DNA of 64,000 nt from Erigeron canadensis (taxonomy: Eukaryota; Streptophyta; Magnoliopsida; Asterales; Asteraceae): contig NC_057761.1 in NCBI RefSeq assembly GCF_010389155.1, positions 57,534,587-57,598,586 on the forward strand. The letters are read 5' to 3'. Both the position numbers and the translations under genes were made by a program. Shown here one piece after another: positions 37,146 through 46,726 of this stretch; position 1 is the first letter of the stretch; every line of letters begins with the position of its first letter. The notes beneath the pieces were generated by a model that saw only the letters and a program-made list of their open reading frames with translations, did not search any database and was not told the DNA's origin.

Positions 37146-37477
37146 GAAGAACATATCATTAGTTCATTATCCATAGCAATTAGTTTATTATCCATAGCAA
37201 TATGACTACAAACTGTTAAATATAAACATATCAAAGTTAAAATATTACTTGTGAAAATAAGTGTTTGTTAAAAAAAAATATAAAATGGAAAGACATATTC
37301 ATTTTCATTTAAATATTTATTTTAAGAGAAAAGAACATAATTAAAAGGAAAATAATTTATCTTTCTAAAAAATTGGCCAAAAAATCTTCCTAATAACTTT
37401 AGATGGTGATATGTGGATACCACTAATTCTCTTTCCCAATCTCACTCCTATTTCTACATGTTCCCGTCTAAAACTTA
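37146..37477. other. Intergenic, no gene
   Basis: AT-rich spacer between the Harbinger-like element and the next Helitron. A short direct repeat TTAGTTCATTATCCATAGCA/TTAGTTTATTATCCATAGCA lies at about 37160-37200. Confidence 0.4.
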
Positions 37478-37709
37478 CTAGCACGATACCCGCGCAAAGC
37501 GGCGGTGGTCGGGACGACGATGGTGTGGTGGTGCAAGCGACTGTTGGTGATGGAGGCGACATTAAGGGATTTAGATAATTGATTTAAAAAGTTAATGAAG
37601 TTATTTTAAAAAATAAAGGACTGGTAGTGTAATTTATTTTACATAATTTCCTCATGTAACATTTAAAGAGATAGTTGTTTTTTTGTATTAGATAGTATAA
37701 AAGTATAGA
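37478..37709 (-). mobile_element. Non-autonomous Helitron (232 bp)
   Basis: The minus-strand 5' end is TCTATACTTTTATAC after A (37710). The 3' end is hairpin region CCGCCGCTTTGCGCGGG, then TATCGTGCTAG before T. It is the shortest complete member of the family seen here. Confidence 0.72.
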
Positions 37710-37885
37710 TTAGGTGTATAGGAGAATTGAGATTAAGAAATAGGAGTATTTCGGGTATAAAAAAGTGCTGAAATTTCCTAAAATATGGAATTCAATATAT
37801 TTTATAAAAGGTTATAGATTAGAATTTTTAAGCTATTATATTCGGCAAACTAATCATTTGCTTAATTAAAATGCTTGTTTTGAGA

Positions 37886-38192
37886 CTAGCCCGGTGTCTG
37901 CGCGTTGCGGCGGCTATATGGTGATCGCATACGAAACATGAAAGAAAAACAAACAAAAAAAAGACACCGGTGGGGATTTGATTCTGGCGTCGGCGGCATC
38001 AGAAGAAAAATAAAGAAAGACACTGGTGGGTTTTTTGTTTGCGTGGATATGTATTTCTAGGATGTGTGAGTTTTTTTTTGTGTGAAATGATAAGTTTGAA
38101 ACTTTAGAAATAAAGTGGAGATATTTTGAAAACAAAAATTATGTAGAATTTTTTAAACTCAATCCTCTATATAAGAGATTATAGATTATAGA
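37886..38192 (-). mobile_element. Non-autonomous Helitron (~307 bp)
   Basis: The minus-strand 3' end is CCGCCGCAACGCGCAGACAC then CGGGCTAG before T. The 5' end is TCTATAATC after A at 38193, although the short repeat ATTATAGATTATAGATT leaves 38185 as an alternative. It differs internally from the 37478 copy. Confidence 0.6.
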
Positions 38193-38726
38193 TTGAGGGT
38201 TTTGAGTCTAGTTAGAGTTGTTTTAACTGTGAATGAAGAATTAATTCATTTTATAAAAAGGGAAAAAAAGAAAAGAAAAGAAAATGTCATTTTTAATTTG
38301 TTCGTCAACCCCCACCAAATTTATACAGTAACCATTTTCAACGATGCTTCGCTGTTCAACTTTGGGCGCTTCCTTGAGTTCCTTCCAATAATTCGAAACC
38401 TTTCAAAAGAAAAAGGAGAAAGCAAAAAACAAGAATAAATTTGATGTTAAAAAAAAAAACTCCACATAAATTAATAAAAAAAACAGCTCCTTCAAATTCA
38501 TAACAACATTCCTCTTCCGAGTATTTCATATCAAAATTGAGAAAGTACATCATCATCAAAATAAAACGATGTTTAATTAGTAAGTAATTAATTAATTCAA
38601 GCAAAATTGATGATACAAAATTCCCTCTCACCATCTATAACATATAATCCGCGATATATAATTAAATTCTAATGATAATACTCCAAAAAGTGTTACGAAA
38701 AAGGAGGAGGATTAAAGATAAAAATA
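38193..38726. other. Spacer and probable 3' UTR of the S40-like gene
   Basis: No coding sequence supported. The part nearest 38726 probably contains the minus-strand 3' UTR of the S40-like gene. A-rich tracts occur at 38255-38285 and 38448-38485. Confidence 0.4.
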
Positions 38727-39230
38727 TTAATCCTGAAAACCAGTTTTCTCCCAAATAGCATTTCTAACCCTACTCAGATCCCTGCCTTTCAAAGTTCGTC
38801 CTATTCCTTCATGTACCGAGAAAGACGCCGCTATCCTCGTTCTCGCCATTTGTCTCGCCAAAAACTCGTGCGGCGGAATCCGGTGACTACCGTACTCAAA
38901 TCCACCGTCCTCATATTCAATATCATCATCGTCATCATCTCTCCTATTCTGAGTATAATCCTGCTTCAGTATCTTTGACCAGTCTGGGACGTTGACCGGC
39001 AACGACGACGCCGTTCCGCCTATCTCCGACCGTTTCACCGCCACTGGCGATGACGATTTCTTCGAGATCCTTGAACTCGTTACGGTTTTACGAAGCTCCG
39101 GCGAGGCGGTTACGTTCCAGACGTCTGATTCGTCGAGCTCGAACACGGAATCGGTTCCGTTATGGCTGTTCATTTCGCCGGAGATGTAGCGGTAGTTTGA
39201 TCTCGGATAGTAGTTTTTTGATGTCGCCAT
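38727..39230 (-). CDS. Senescence regulator S40 family protein (DUF584)
   Basis: Single-exon gene of 167 codons. The N-terminal half is Ser-rich and low in order ([19 protein letters not shown]..). An acidic patch [14 protein letters not shown] lies at about residues 95-108. The conserved C-terminal block [32 protein letters not shown] and [12 protein letters not shown] is diagnostic of the plant S40/DUF584 family. Family members are small, mainly nuclear proteins linked to leaf senescence and stress responses; a molecular activity is not established. The length is normal and the start is the first ATG after a plausible TATA box. No frameshift. Short plus-strand frames overlapping it are shadows. 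Confidence 0.92.
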   Translation of the reverse strand: MATSKNYYPRSNYRYISGEMNSHNGTDSVFELDESDVWNVTASPELRKTVTSSRISKKSSSPVAVKRSEIGGTASSLPVNVPDWSKILKQDYTQNRRDDDDDDIEYEDGGFEYGSHRIPPHEFLARQMARTRIAASFSVHEGIGRTLKGRDLSRVRNAIWEKTGFQD

Positions 39231-39420
39231 TGAAACTGATCGGAACGGAACGATACGGAACGGAGCTCTGTAAATATATGTTTAAGTACAGTGTGTGTTT
39301 TTAGCGTGTTTGTGTTTGTGTGTGTGTGTTTTTGGAGGTTTTTGGAATGAGTTTTAGTTTGCTTTTATAAATGGTTCATGTGGATAAGGTTCTTTTCTCA
39401 TTTTGTTAAAAGTATTTTTT
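39231..39420 (-). promoter_or_regulatory. Promoter and 5' leader of the S40-like gene
   Basis: On the minus strand CATTTATAAAAGC (about 39361-39373 on plus as GCTTTTATAAATG) is a good TATA box roughly 135 bp before the ATG. The predicted leader contains (CA)n repeats (TGTGTGTGTGTG on plus at about 39317-39328) and a CGTTCCGTTCCG repeat near 39240-39260. Confidence 0.5.
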
Positions 39421-39799
39421 TTTTCTTTTAATTTTTTTTTATTATTTATTGATGATTTATGATTGTTAATAGGTGGTTGGTTATAAAATATTCATCAAAT
39501 AGATGTGTTTTGTTTTTTATATATGAAAGGAAAAAAATTTGTTGGGCTTGTACGACGGTAAATAAATAAATAATGGCCCTTTGGAAAAACGGGACAACTC
39601 ATGAGAGTTATAAATAATATTCGCTGGAACAGCCTTGATTGATGGCTTCGAGGCATCTCCACCGTTTACCCAAACTACTTTTACCTGGATCACTACACGT
39701 ATATGGCAGTTCAACTTATTTTTACACTTTACACCAGGGTAAAATTGGAATCCCAAATTTGCTAGACTAAAAGTAAATTCTCAGGATGGTTTTTAAAAA
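39421..39799. other. Intergenic, no gene
   Basis: T-rich stretch at 39414-39445, then nothing recognised. The open frame at 39517-39756 lacks family resemblance. Confidence 0.4.
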
Positions 39800-41645
39800 C
39801 TAGTGGGTTTAGACCCCGTACTACGAGGTTTCAATTGTCATATTATATGATTTTATTATGTTACTTAATTTGCATTGAGCCTACACCAATCTAAGTAAAA
39901 AGCATTATGATGGACATAAAAATAAATAATTATTAAGAGATATGCCACAGACGCATTGAAAAGTTTACACCGTTAATACATATATGCGAGAAAACCAAGA
40001 CCCAAAAACGGGAAAAAAATATTAAGTGAAAATTATCCATATATTGTTGAAAAGACAATGCCACAAACCCTTTTGAAATATCGAATAATACATTTAGTTT
40101 TCTGCAAGAAAACCAAAAATCAAGAAAGTAGGGAAACAAATGTTGAATATAATATACTAATTCATTAGTCGAGAACGTTATAGCAAATAAAAATAGAGTA
40201 AATTACATTTTTCGTTCTTAAAGTTGACACATTTTGCACTTTTCGTCTTTTAAGTGAAAAAAATTACAATTTTAACCTTAAACTTTGCAGAATTTTGTAA
40301 TCGATGTCCCCTGGCCATACGACGTAAAGTTTCAGCCGTTAAGTCCCACACGTGCAAAACACGTGAGGGACTTAAAGTGCAAAAGGTGACTAGTTCAGGG
40401 ACGAAAACTGAAATTTACATTATATATTGTCATCATCTTCATTTTTTCTGGCTGAGTGGCCAGAAAATTCGCCGGAAACTTAAAATGCCGATATCTCACT
40501 TGTTTCTTCGAACTAGACCACGAGACCAGCACAAAACTTCTCAAAATTAATTTCCGCACCAATCCAAACAGAAAGCTTTCAGATTCAACACTTGCCGGAA
40601 AACTCAAAATACCGTGGTCACAAAACCGAACGTAATAGAGTAACCCGCCCCAATTAGATAAAACTGAGGCCTTCCATAACGAGAGTCATGCCTCAACTAA
40701 ATCATATACTGGTTTCCAACTCTTGAATATATACCTTAAGACCCAAATACGTGAAAGGAAAAATATGACTTACAATGTAGTTTATCCGCTAGCTCATAAA
40801 TTTTGGGTCATCAACACTGCTTCCATAAAGATTAGACTTGTAGAAATTGATTTTTAACCCCAAAACAAGAAAAAAAGATTCTCATAAGTCTAGTGATACA
40901 CTCCACATTGGACTTAGATCAAGTAACAAAACGTCATGGTTTCATGTTACTGATCTTCTGTCTCAAATCAATCTGGAAATCATAAGATTTTATTCGCGAT
41001 AGAATTCTGAGCATGTTGATGTGATGATTTCTTCATTTCGTTGAGTTTGGTCGGCAGTTTGTTTTCCGGCGAGATTTTGTGTTTTCCGGCAAGTGTTGAA
41101 TCTGAAATCTTTTGGTTAGTATTCGTGCGGAAATTAATTTTGAGAAGTTTGGTGGTGGTTTCGTGGTTTAATTCGAAGAAACAAGTGAGATATCGACATT
41201 TTAAGTTTTCCGGCGAATTTTCCGGCCACTCAGCCGAAGAAGATGAAAATGAAGATGATGACAATATATAATGTAAATTTCAGTTTTCGTCCCAGAACTA
41301 GTCACCTTTTGCACTTTTAGTCCCTCACGTTTTTTTGCATGTGTGGGACTTAACAACTAAAAATTAACGTCGTATAGCCAAGGGACGTCGATTGCAAAAT
41401 TCTGCCAGGTTTAAGGTCAAAATTGTAATTTTTTCACTGAAAGGATGAAAAGTGCAAAATGTGCCAACTTTTAGGGACGAAAAGTGTAATTTACTCATAA
41501 AATAATTAAAATACCAAAAAAACTGAAAGAAAATAAACTCATACTAGATCGGATATAACAATATCGAATATTGATGCGAAGTGTAAGATGAACCAATAGA
41601 ACAGTGTCACCGCCCAATATATTAGTTGAGAACATAAAAAGAAAA
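39800..41645 (-). mobile_element. Helitron-like element split by a Mutator-like insertion
   Basis: The minus-strand 3' end is ACCTCGTAGTACGGGGTC then TAAACCCACTAG before T. The probable 5' region, near 41615-41645, reads on the minus strand AATATATTGGGCGGTGACAC then TGTTCTATTGG, similar to the start of the element at 34924. The foldback element at 40196-41496 lies inside it. The 5' boundary is approximate. Confidence 0.5.
40196..41496. mobile_element. Mutator-like element with ~420-bp inverted arms (1301 bp)
   Basis: The arms (about 40196-40620 and 41060-41496) are inverted copies. The ends read GAGTAAATTACATTTTTCGT and, reversed, GAGTAAATTACACTTTTCGT. Flanking 9-mers ATAAAAATA and ATAAAATAA match at 7 of 9 positions, in line with a decayed 9-bp Mutator-type TSD. 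Inner arm parts share TTTCCGGCGAA, AAACAAGTGAGATATCG and TGTTGAATCTGAA. Between the arms is about 440 bp of ordinary AT-rich DNA without transposase. The open frames at 40254-40607 and 40980-41271 mirror each other because they are the two arms. Confidence 0.78.
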
Positions 41646-41795
41646 TTTTTGTGAAAAGAAAAAAAAAAACTGTCGAACTAAGTGTTATCGTTTATTAACT
41701 CAAATTTCAAATCTACTAAGTGTTCTTTAGTCCCTCCCTTCCAATCAAATAATCAACCGTCCGAACTGTGTTATCGTTTATTTTTAGAACGATAA

Positions 41796-42650
41796 CCAGT
41801 TATTGACCCCGCGCGTTGCCGCATGTATGTTTTTTATACAATAAAGTTTTGACAAATTTATGATAAATATTCGAACTCAAACTTTAAAGATAACAACTTA
41901 CCATTTAGCAATAACATTAAAAATATTATAAAGAAATAATAAGTCGTATAAAAACACAAAAAATAACTATATTAATGATTTAAATGTATCATGAATGTAA
42001 GACCTAAGCATGATAAAAAAATATTATATATTAAAAATGTTATATATGTGTATAAAAACGGAAGAAAACAATCAAAAACCATATCTTCAAAAGTAAAACC
42101 AAAACTGTGTGCAATTTATATGATAAAAACCTGAGAACCCAAAAGTTTAGTGTCCATAAAAATGAAAACGAAATTTTTTGTGAGATACAAGTTAAAAGAT
42201 GAAAATTTTAATTAAAAAAACAACTAAACGTGTAGCAATACAATAAAAATAATGTAAAAGAATATTAAGATGTATAAAAACAACATGAACGTAAAACGTA
42301 ACGATGATAAAAGTTATTGTATAATGAAAACGTTATATGTATAAAAAGACAAATGAAAATAATCAAATACCAAATGTTTAAAATTAAACCGTAACTGTGT
42401 GAAAGTTATTTGATGAAAACATGAGAACCTAAAAGTTTAGTGTCACGAAAATGAAAGCGAAAACTTTGATGTGAGGTAAATGTTAAAAATTAGAAATTTT
42501 AGGGGGTTAAAATGAAGTTTGGTTAAAATTTAGGAGGCCAAAATGAAATTTAGTTAAAATTAGTATGTGTTTTAAAAGTTTATAGATTTCACGCATAAAG
42601 TAATTGTACATTTGCATAGGTTTTATATATAAATATATATATAATATTAA
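41796..42650 (-). mobile_element. Helitron-like element (~0.85 kb)
   Basis: The minus-strand 3' end is GCGGCAACGCGCGGGGTCAA then TAACTGG (CTRR) before T. The body contains repeated segments AAAACATGAGAACCTAAAAG and TAGTGTCACGAAAATGAAA (two diverged copies about 300 bp apart, near 42125 and 42420). The 5' end is placed near 42650 from similarity of the TATATATTTATATATA..AAACC region to the copy at 50671; the exact end is unclear. Confidence 0.5.
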
Positions 42651-43009
42651 ATAAAATATCAAGCAAGCAAAATATTTAATGCTAAAACAAAAATACACTT
42701 AGGGGGGAGGGAGCCGGAGAGCTCAACCCTCTCAACCCTCAATTTTATCCAATCAAATTACTCTACCTCATTTCAACCCTCCAACCTTTTTTCAACCTTT
42801 TTTTAGTGGCATCCGAAACTCCCAACCTTTTCTTCACATTTTAATAATTTATCCTTAACTTTATAAACTTTACATAACTAACCCTTTTTAATTTATAACT
42901 TTTATTAATAGCCAAATATTACATAACACTTAAAAACATTACATTTTAAAAGTAAAAACACACACGTACGTAATAAAAACACACAATGCATAACTTAAAA
43001 AAAACATAA

Positions 43010-43465
43010 CTACTCTTGATTCTCATCATCGTTGATTGACATATTTCCTAATCCACGGTACGCGTATTCGTTGAGCCACCACTTGTCGTGTTCCGGGCAT
43101 TTGACTTCATCCGTTGTTTTGTCTTCTCCACAATTGTCGTGGTACGATTCGGCCCAAGTGCATTGGTCACCCAACGTGTGACCCGCCTGAAAAACATCAT
43201 TGACCACACCCTTCACCCTCTTGATCTCATCCTGCAGAACCAAAGAATATGTCTCTTCGCGCTTCAAGACCTTGCGGCCTGGTGCTTCTATAATAGCAAC
43301 ATGTTGCTCGCATTGTCGTCTTTTCTTGCGTAGGTAACCCAAGACACTGGAGAGATCAGTTTGAAGGAGGGTGTCCTCTTTGATATCGGTCATGATTCGT
43401 GTTTTTGTCTCATCTTCGGTCAGATGAGGTCGGTGACCATTGTGTTTTGATGATGAGGGCGCCAT
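43010..43465 (-). CDS. Unknown 151-aa protein in Harbinger-like element
   Basis: Intact 151-codon frame. I do not recognise the family. The N-terminus is polar; residues about 25-110 look helical and charged (ITDIKEDT-like, YLRKKRRQCEQHV, LQDEIKRVKGVVNDV), suggesting a coiled coil. The C-terminus has CTWAESYHDNCGED and CPEHDKWWLNEY, with three Cys and several His/Trp but no known metal-site spacing. It is preceded by a TATA box (CTATAAATAG on minus at 43553-43544, about 80 bp from the ATG). A frameshifted homologue lies at 36387-36869, so the sequence has been carried by more than one element. The central part aligns with the product of the divergent gene at 43781. Confidence 0.7.
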   Translation of the reverse strand: MAPSSSKHNGHRPHLTEDETKTRIMTDIKEDTLLQTDLSSVLGYLRKKRRQCEQHVAIIEAPGRKVLKREETYSLVLQDEIKRVKGVVNDVFQAGHTLGDQCTWAESYHDNCGEDKTTDEVKCPEHDKWWLNEYAYRGLGNMSINDDENQE

Positions 43466-43780
43466 TTGGTTAGAATGAGTGAGTGACTTTGTAAAAGAAT
43501 GAAATTTAGAGTTGATGATGAATCTAAATTGTGCTATAAGTTTCTATTTATAGAGTGACAATCCAGGTAGCCGTTCAGGGACTATAAGTGTAAATGTTTT
43601 TGAATTTTTGGTCGTTTAAGGGGCTAAAAGTGTAAATATTTTGAATTCAAACGTTAGAGGGACTGAAAGTGTAAATATTTTGAATTTTGAACGTTGGAGG
43701 AGCGTATTTGAAATCTACCTATAAATACTGGGACCTTATAAAAGATTTCAGATCAAAACTCAAACTTCTATATATCTGAA
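43466..43780. promoter_or_regulatory. Bidirectional promoter with three ~40-bp repeats
   Basis: 315 bp between the two start codons. TATA boxes face each way: CTATAAATAG (minus, 43553-43544) and CCTATAAATA (plus, 43718-43727). Between them, near 43572, 43617 and 43660, lie three diverged copies of a unit with GGGACT.AAAGTGTAAAT, TTTTGAATTT and a CGTT core. Confidence 0.6.
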
Positions 43781-44113
43781 ATGGCTTCTTCATCAAATGC
43801 CCCTAACCGAAAACCACCAATGATTGTCGATCAAGTGAATGATAGTATCATGGCTGATATCCTCGACCACCGAATGTTCAAAGAGGAACTTGTTGCCGTT
43901 GGTCGAAAACTAAAGGCGAATAGGCAATGGTGTAAAAAAGAAATCGATTATATACAAACCGGACATTGTACTAATCTTGAGTGTCAATACTTTACTTATT
44001 TGCAGGGTAAGATCGACAAGATTGAAAAAACTATGGAAGAAATTGCTGATGCGGTCATCAACTTGAACCATTTGATCATAAATGTCGAAACAGTTTACGA
44101 ACAAAAAAAATAA
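43781..44113 (+). CDS. Unknown 110-aa protein, likely paralogue of the divergent 151-aa protein
   Basis: Intact 110-codon frame beginning MASSSNAPNRKPP and ending VETVYEQKK. I do not recognise the family. Residues about 24-100 align without long gaps to the 151-aa product: both have IM.DI, then L..V...L, R..C, and Y...LQ..I with a following heptad-like helix (GKIDKIEKTMEEIADAV here). A coiled-coil or dimerising role is possible but unproven. TATA box at 43718-43727, about 60 bp upstream. A downstream AATAATAAAA (about 44173) could serve as a polyadenylation signal. It lacks the Cys/Trp-rich C-terminus of its neighbour. Confidence 0.65.
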   Translation: MASSSNAPNRKPPMIVDQVNDSIMADILDHRMFKEELVAVGRKLKANRQWCKKEIDYIQTGHCTNLECQYFTYLQGKIDKIEKTMEEIADAVINLNHLIINVETVYEQKK

Positions 44114-44510
44114 GTGTTCAATATGTTGTAATGTTAAGTACTTTTAATTATGTTGTAATGTACTCTTTTAAATAATAAAATGTCATTTTAAGAATTTATA
44201 TGAAGTGTGTGTTGTGTTTTTGGAAGTTTAAATGGGTAAAATATATAAGAAAATAAAAAAAAATAAAGAACTTTCATATACTTGCCACTTCTGGCCCTTG
44301 GCTTCCTCTTTCTTCCCCTCTTAGTCCTCCAACGGTCAAAAGAAGTTTCACCAACTTGTCACTTCTGGCCCCTTTCTTCTCCAACTCTCGGCGAATCTCG
44401 CCCGACCCAGCTCGTGCTCAACTCGCCGGACTTGCAGCCGAAGCTCTCCAGCTCTCTCGCAACTCGCCCCCATCTCCCTCAACCCTCTCCTTCGGCTCCC
44501 TCCCCCCTTA

Positions 44511-45423
44511 CAATTACATTATGAAGGGAAAAACAGAGACAATAACGTATTTCTAGATACTTTTTGAGCATGCCAATAATGACGAAGACGACATGAGAAA
44601 GACTCCTTACTCACAGAAGTCGAACCAACGTTTTTTACTATGTTACGTTTAAGTATCAAAATCAAACAAAGTTGACTCGTTTAATGTTAAATCTTAATTT
44701 CAAAAATTTCATCCCTGATAATGCAAAATCTTACAATATGAATCAAAAGACTCGCGCAATCTAAATGATTAATTTCTACTTACATGTTTTTTTAACATTA
44801 TGTTATTTTTCCGGTCAAACTTGTGTCCATATGGTAGAAAATGAACGGCTGCACTAGTTATAAATTTTAACGTAGGTGTTTTTTAGTGTACATAAATCAC
44901 TATTTGTCTATTTGAATAATAAAAGAATAATAAAAATATGGAAAATGATTTATTCTTTTAAAAAATAAAAAATGTTAAACAAAGCCCTTAGAGCTTCGCT
45001 TAACGTGCATAAAAAGATTATGCATTTCCATATTAAAAGTCTACCCCTGAAATTTATGGTAAATGTACAACCAATTAATGCAACTTAACGAAAGTCCTTA
45101 GGGATTCGTTTAACAAAACCCTTAAAAAATCAGTCTAAAAATTATATTATTAACTTTAAATTATGACATGTGGATACCGCTAATTCTTTTTCTCAATCTC
45201 ACCCCCTGATTTTACACATTTCACAATCCTATTAATTAGAAGGATTTTTAGTCTAATAAGTTAGAAGGTTTTATCATTACCCTAAAATATATATATATAT
45301 ATACTTTCTAATTTTTGTTTTACTAATACTTATAGAGTTATAGATGTCAGTATCACTAGTAAAGTAGTAATACTTCAATTTTATAATTGTTAAAAAGAGT
45401 TATGATTAATCATTCTAAGTTAT
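44511..45423. other. Intergenic, no gene
   Basis: AT-rich with a (TA)n tract at about 45287-45301. A short direct repeat (AAAGCCCTTAGAGCTTCG / AAAGTCCTTAGGGATTCG near 44983 and 45093) is present. No gene. Confidence 0.4.
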
Positions 45424-46726
45424 TGATCGACGTCGAACTACCGATCAAAAATAAATCTAAATACCTTATACTAGATAAGGTAAGTGGATATCGTTCCCAC
45501 GAAGAGCGTCTGTGGTTATAATCAAGTTGTCACAATTTAGGTTGGTTTGAGAATACTATTAAAACTAATTTTGATTAACTAAAATGACAATGAAAATTAA
45601 TTAACTAAACTTATACTAATTAAACTAAGCAATAATAAAAATAAAGTTGTAAACAATAATAAAAAGGCGCATCCCTCCCGGCTCCTAGATAATTGAATAA
45701 ACTAGTTCAACAAACCCTGTGAATTATTTGTTCCAAATCACATAAAAATAATTTGTTAAGTTGAAATGAACTATTTTAGGCACAACCTATGTTTACCACA
45801 CAACTTGTCTTAATCCCTAATCTAGTTGGACTCGACACAAATTGTTGACTCGCAATAGACTGTCTTACGATAATCAGATAACAACTTAAATGAACAAATA
45901 TTCAAGTACTTGCATAAATCACCAACAAAGAATTAATGTTCATACAAATAAATAAAAAGTTTGCTAAACATAGTTAAACAAGAATCATTCACCGGGAGAG
46001 ATAACAAGAAGTTTAGCCGGACATCTCCATCTTCAAATCTTCAACGGTTGATGAAGAAAATCTTTGATGCATGAATGGAATGATGGTTGGAATGATTATG
46101 AATGATTATGAATGATGTGGGTGTTATGGGGATGTTGCAAGGGTTTAGATCTGATGAAAATACCTTAGAAGCAGCCCCAAAGTTGACTGGAATATGTGTT
46201 GTTGCGGCCCTAGGGTTTTAGAGGGGTATTTATAGGTGGATAGGCCCTAGCTGAACCGACCTTGGGAGCGGTGCTGGCAGAAGTAACAGCGGCGCTGGTG
46301 CACTCCCAGCGGCGCTGGTAAGCTTCAAGACCACTTCCAGCGCCGCTAGAGAGAAATGAGCGGTGCTGGAGGCTTCAGGTTCAACACGAAAGTTGTAGAT
46401 CTTTCTCTTGCTTTCCGTGGATAGCTTACTCGTCAGTAATGGAGTCTGTATAAAGAAGTTATGCCCAAAATGCTAACACCTGGTCATTGGCTTCATGTTG
46501 GCACAAGTTTCTTCATCCTAAGTCTTGAATCTCGACCCGAATCTTTATCGAACCATCATTTATCTTCCTTTAAGTCCTTTATCACCATTTTTTGACCATT
46601 TTCCTTCATTCCACGAGCAATGAACCTGAAATCATATACATGCCATTAAGTATCAAAAGTTCACTCAAAAGACTATAAAATGGCCAAAACTAGTGCGATA
46701 AAAGTCTATATAATTGTCGTTCATCA
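45424..46726 (-). mobile_element. LTR (minus orientation) of a truncated retroelement
   Basis: Bounded by TGATCGACG at 45424 and TTCATCA at 46726. In the sense (minus) direction it is immediately preceded by a polypurine-like AAGTGTGGGGGCATT, so this is the 3' LTR. A TATA box CCTATAAATACCCC (minus) corresponds to GGGGTATTTATAGG near 46222-46235. Just upstream of the TATA box is a cluster of AGCGGCGCTGG/AGCGGTGCTGG motifs (46264-46371). A matching 5' LTR is not present in the window. Confidence 0.6.

Larger units (their letters stand above)
42702..44507. mobile_element. Harbinger-like element with two divergent small genes (1806 bp)
   Basis: Fifteen-base perfect inverted ends GGGGGGAGGGAGCCG lie directly inside TTA duplications (42699-42701 and 44508-44510), the hallmark of PIF/Harbinger insertions. 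There is no DDE transposase or recognisable Myb/trihelix gene. Instead it carries a minus-strand gene (43010-43465) and a plus-strand gene (43781-44113) that diverge from a shared promoter. It must depend on a transposase supplied elsewhere if it moves at all (inference). The right end (44280-44507) is CT-rich and has CTCGCC/CTCCAACTCTC repeats. Confidence 0.75.

Noticed and set aside
38992..39304. Two plus-strand ORFs overlapping the S40-like gene
   Set aside because: They are antisense shadows; the minus-strand frame carries the conserved S40 block.
40980..41271. Mirror-image ORFs resembling those at 40254-40607
   Set aside because: The similarity is due to the inverted arms of the foldback element, not a gene family.
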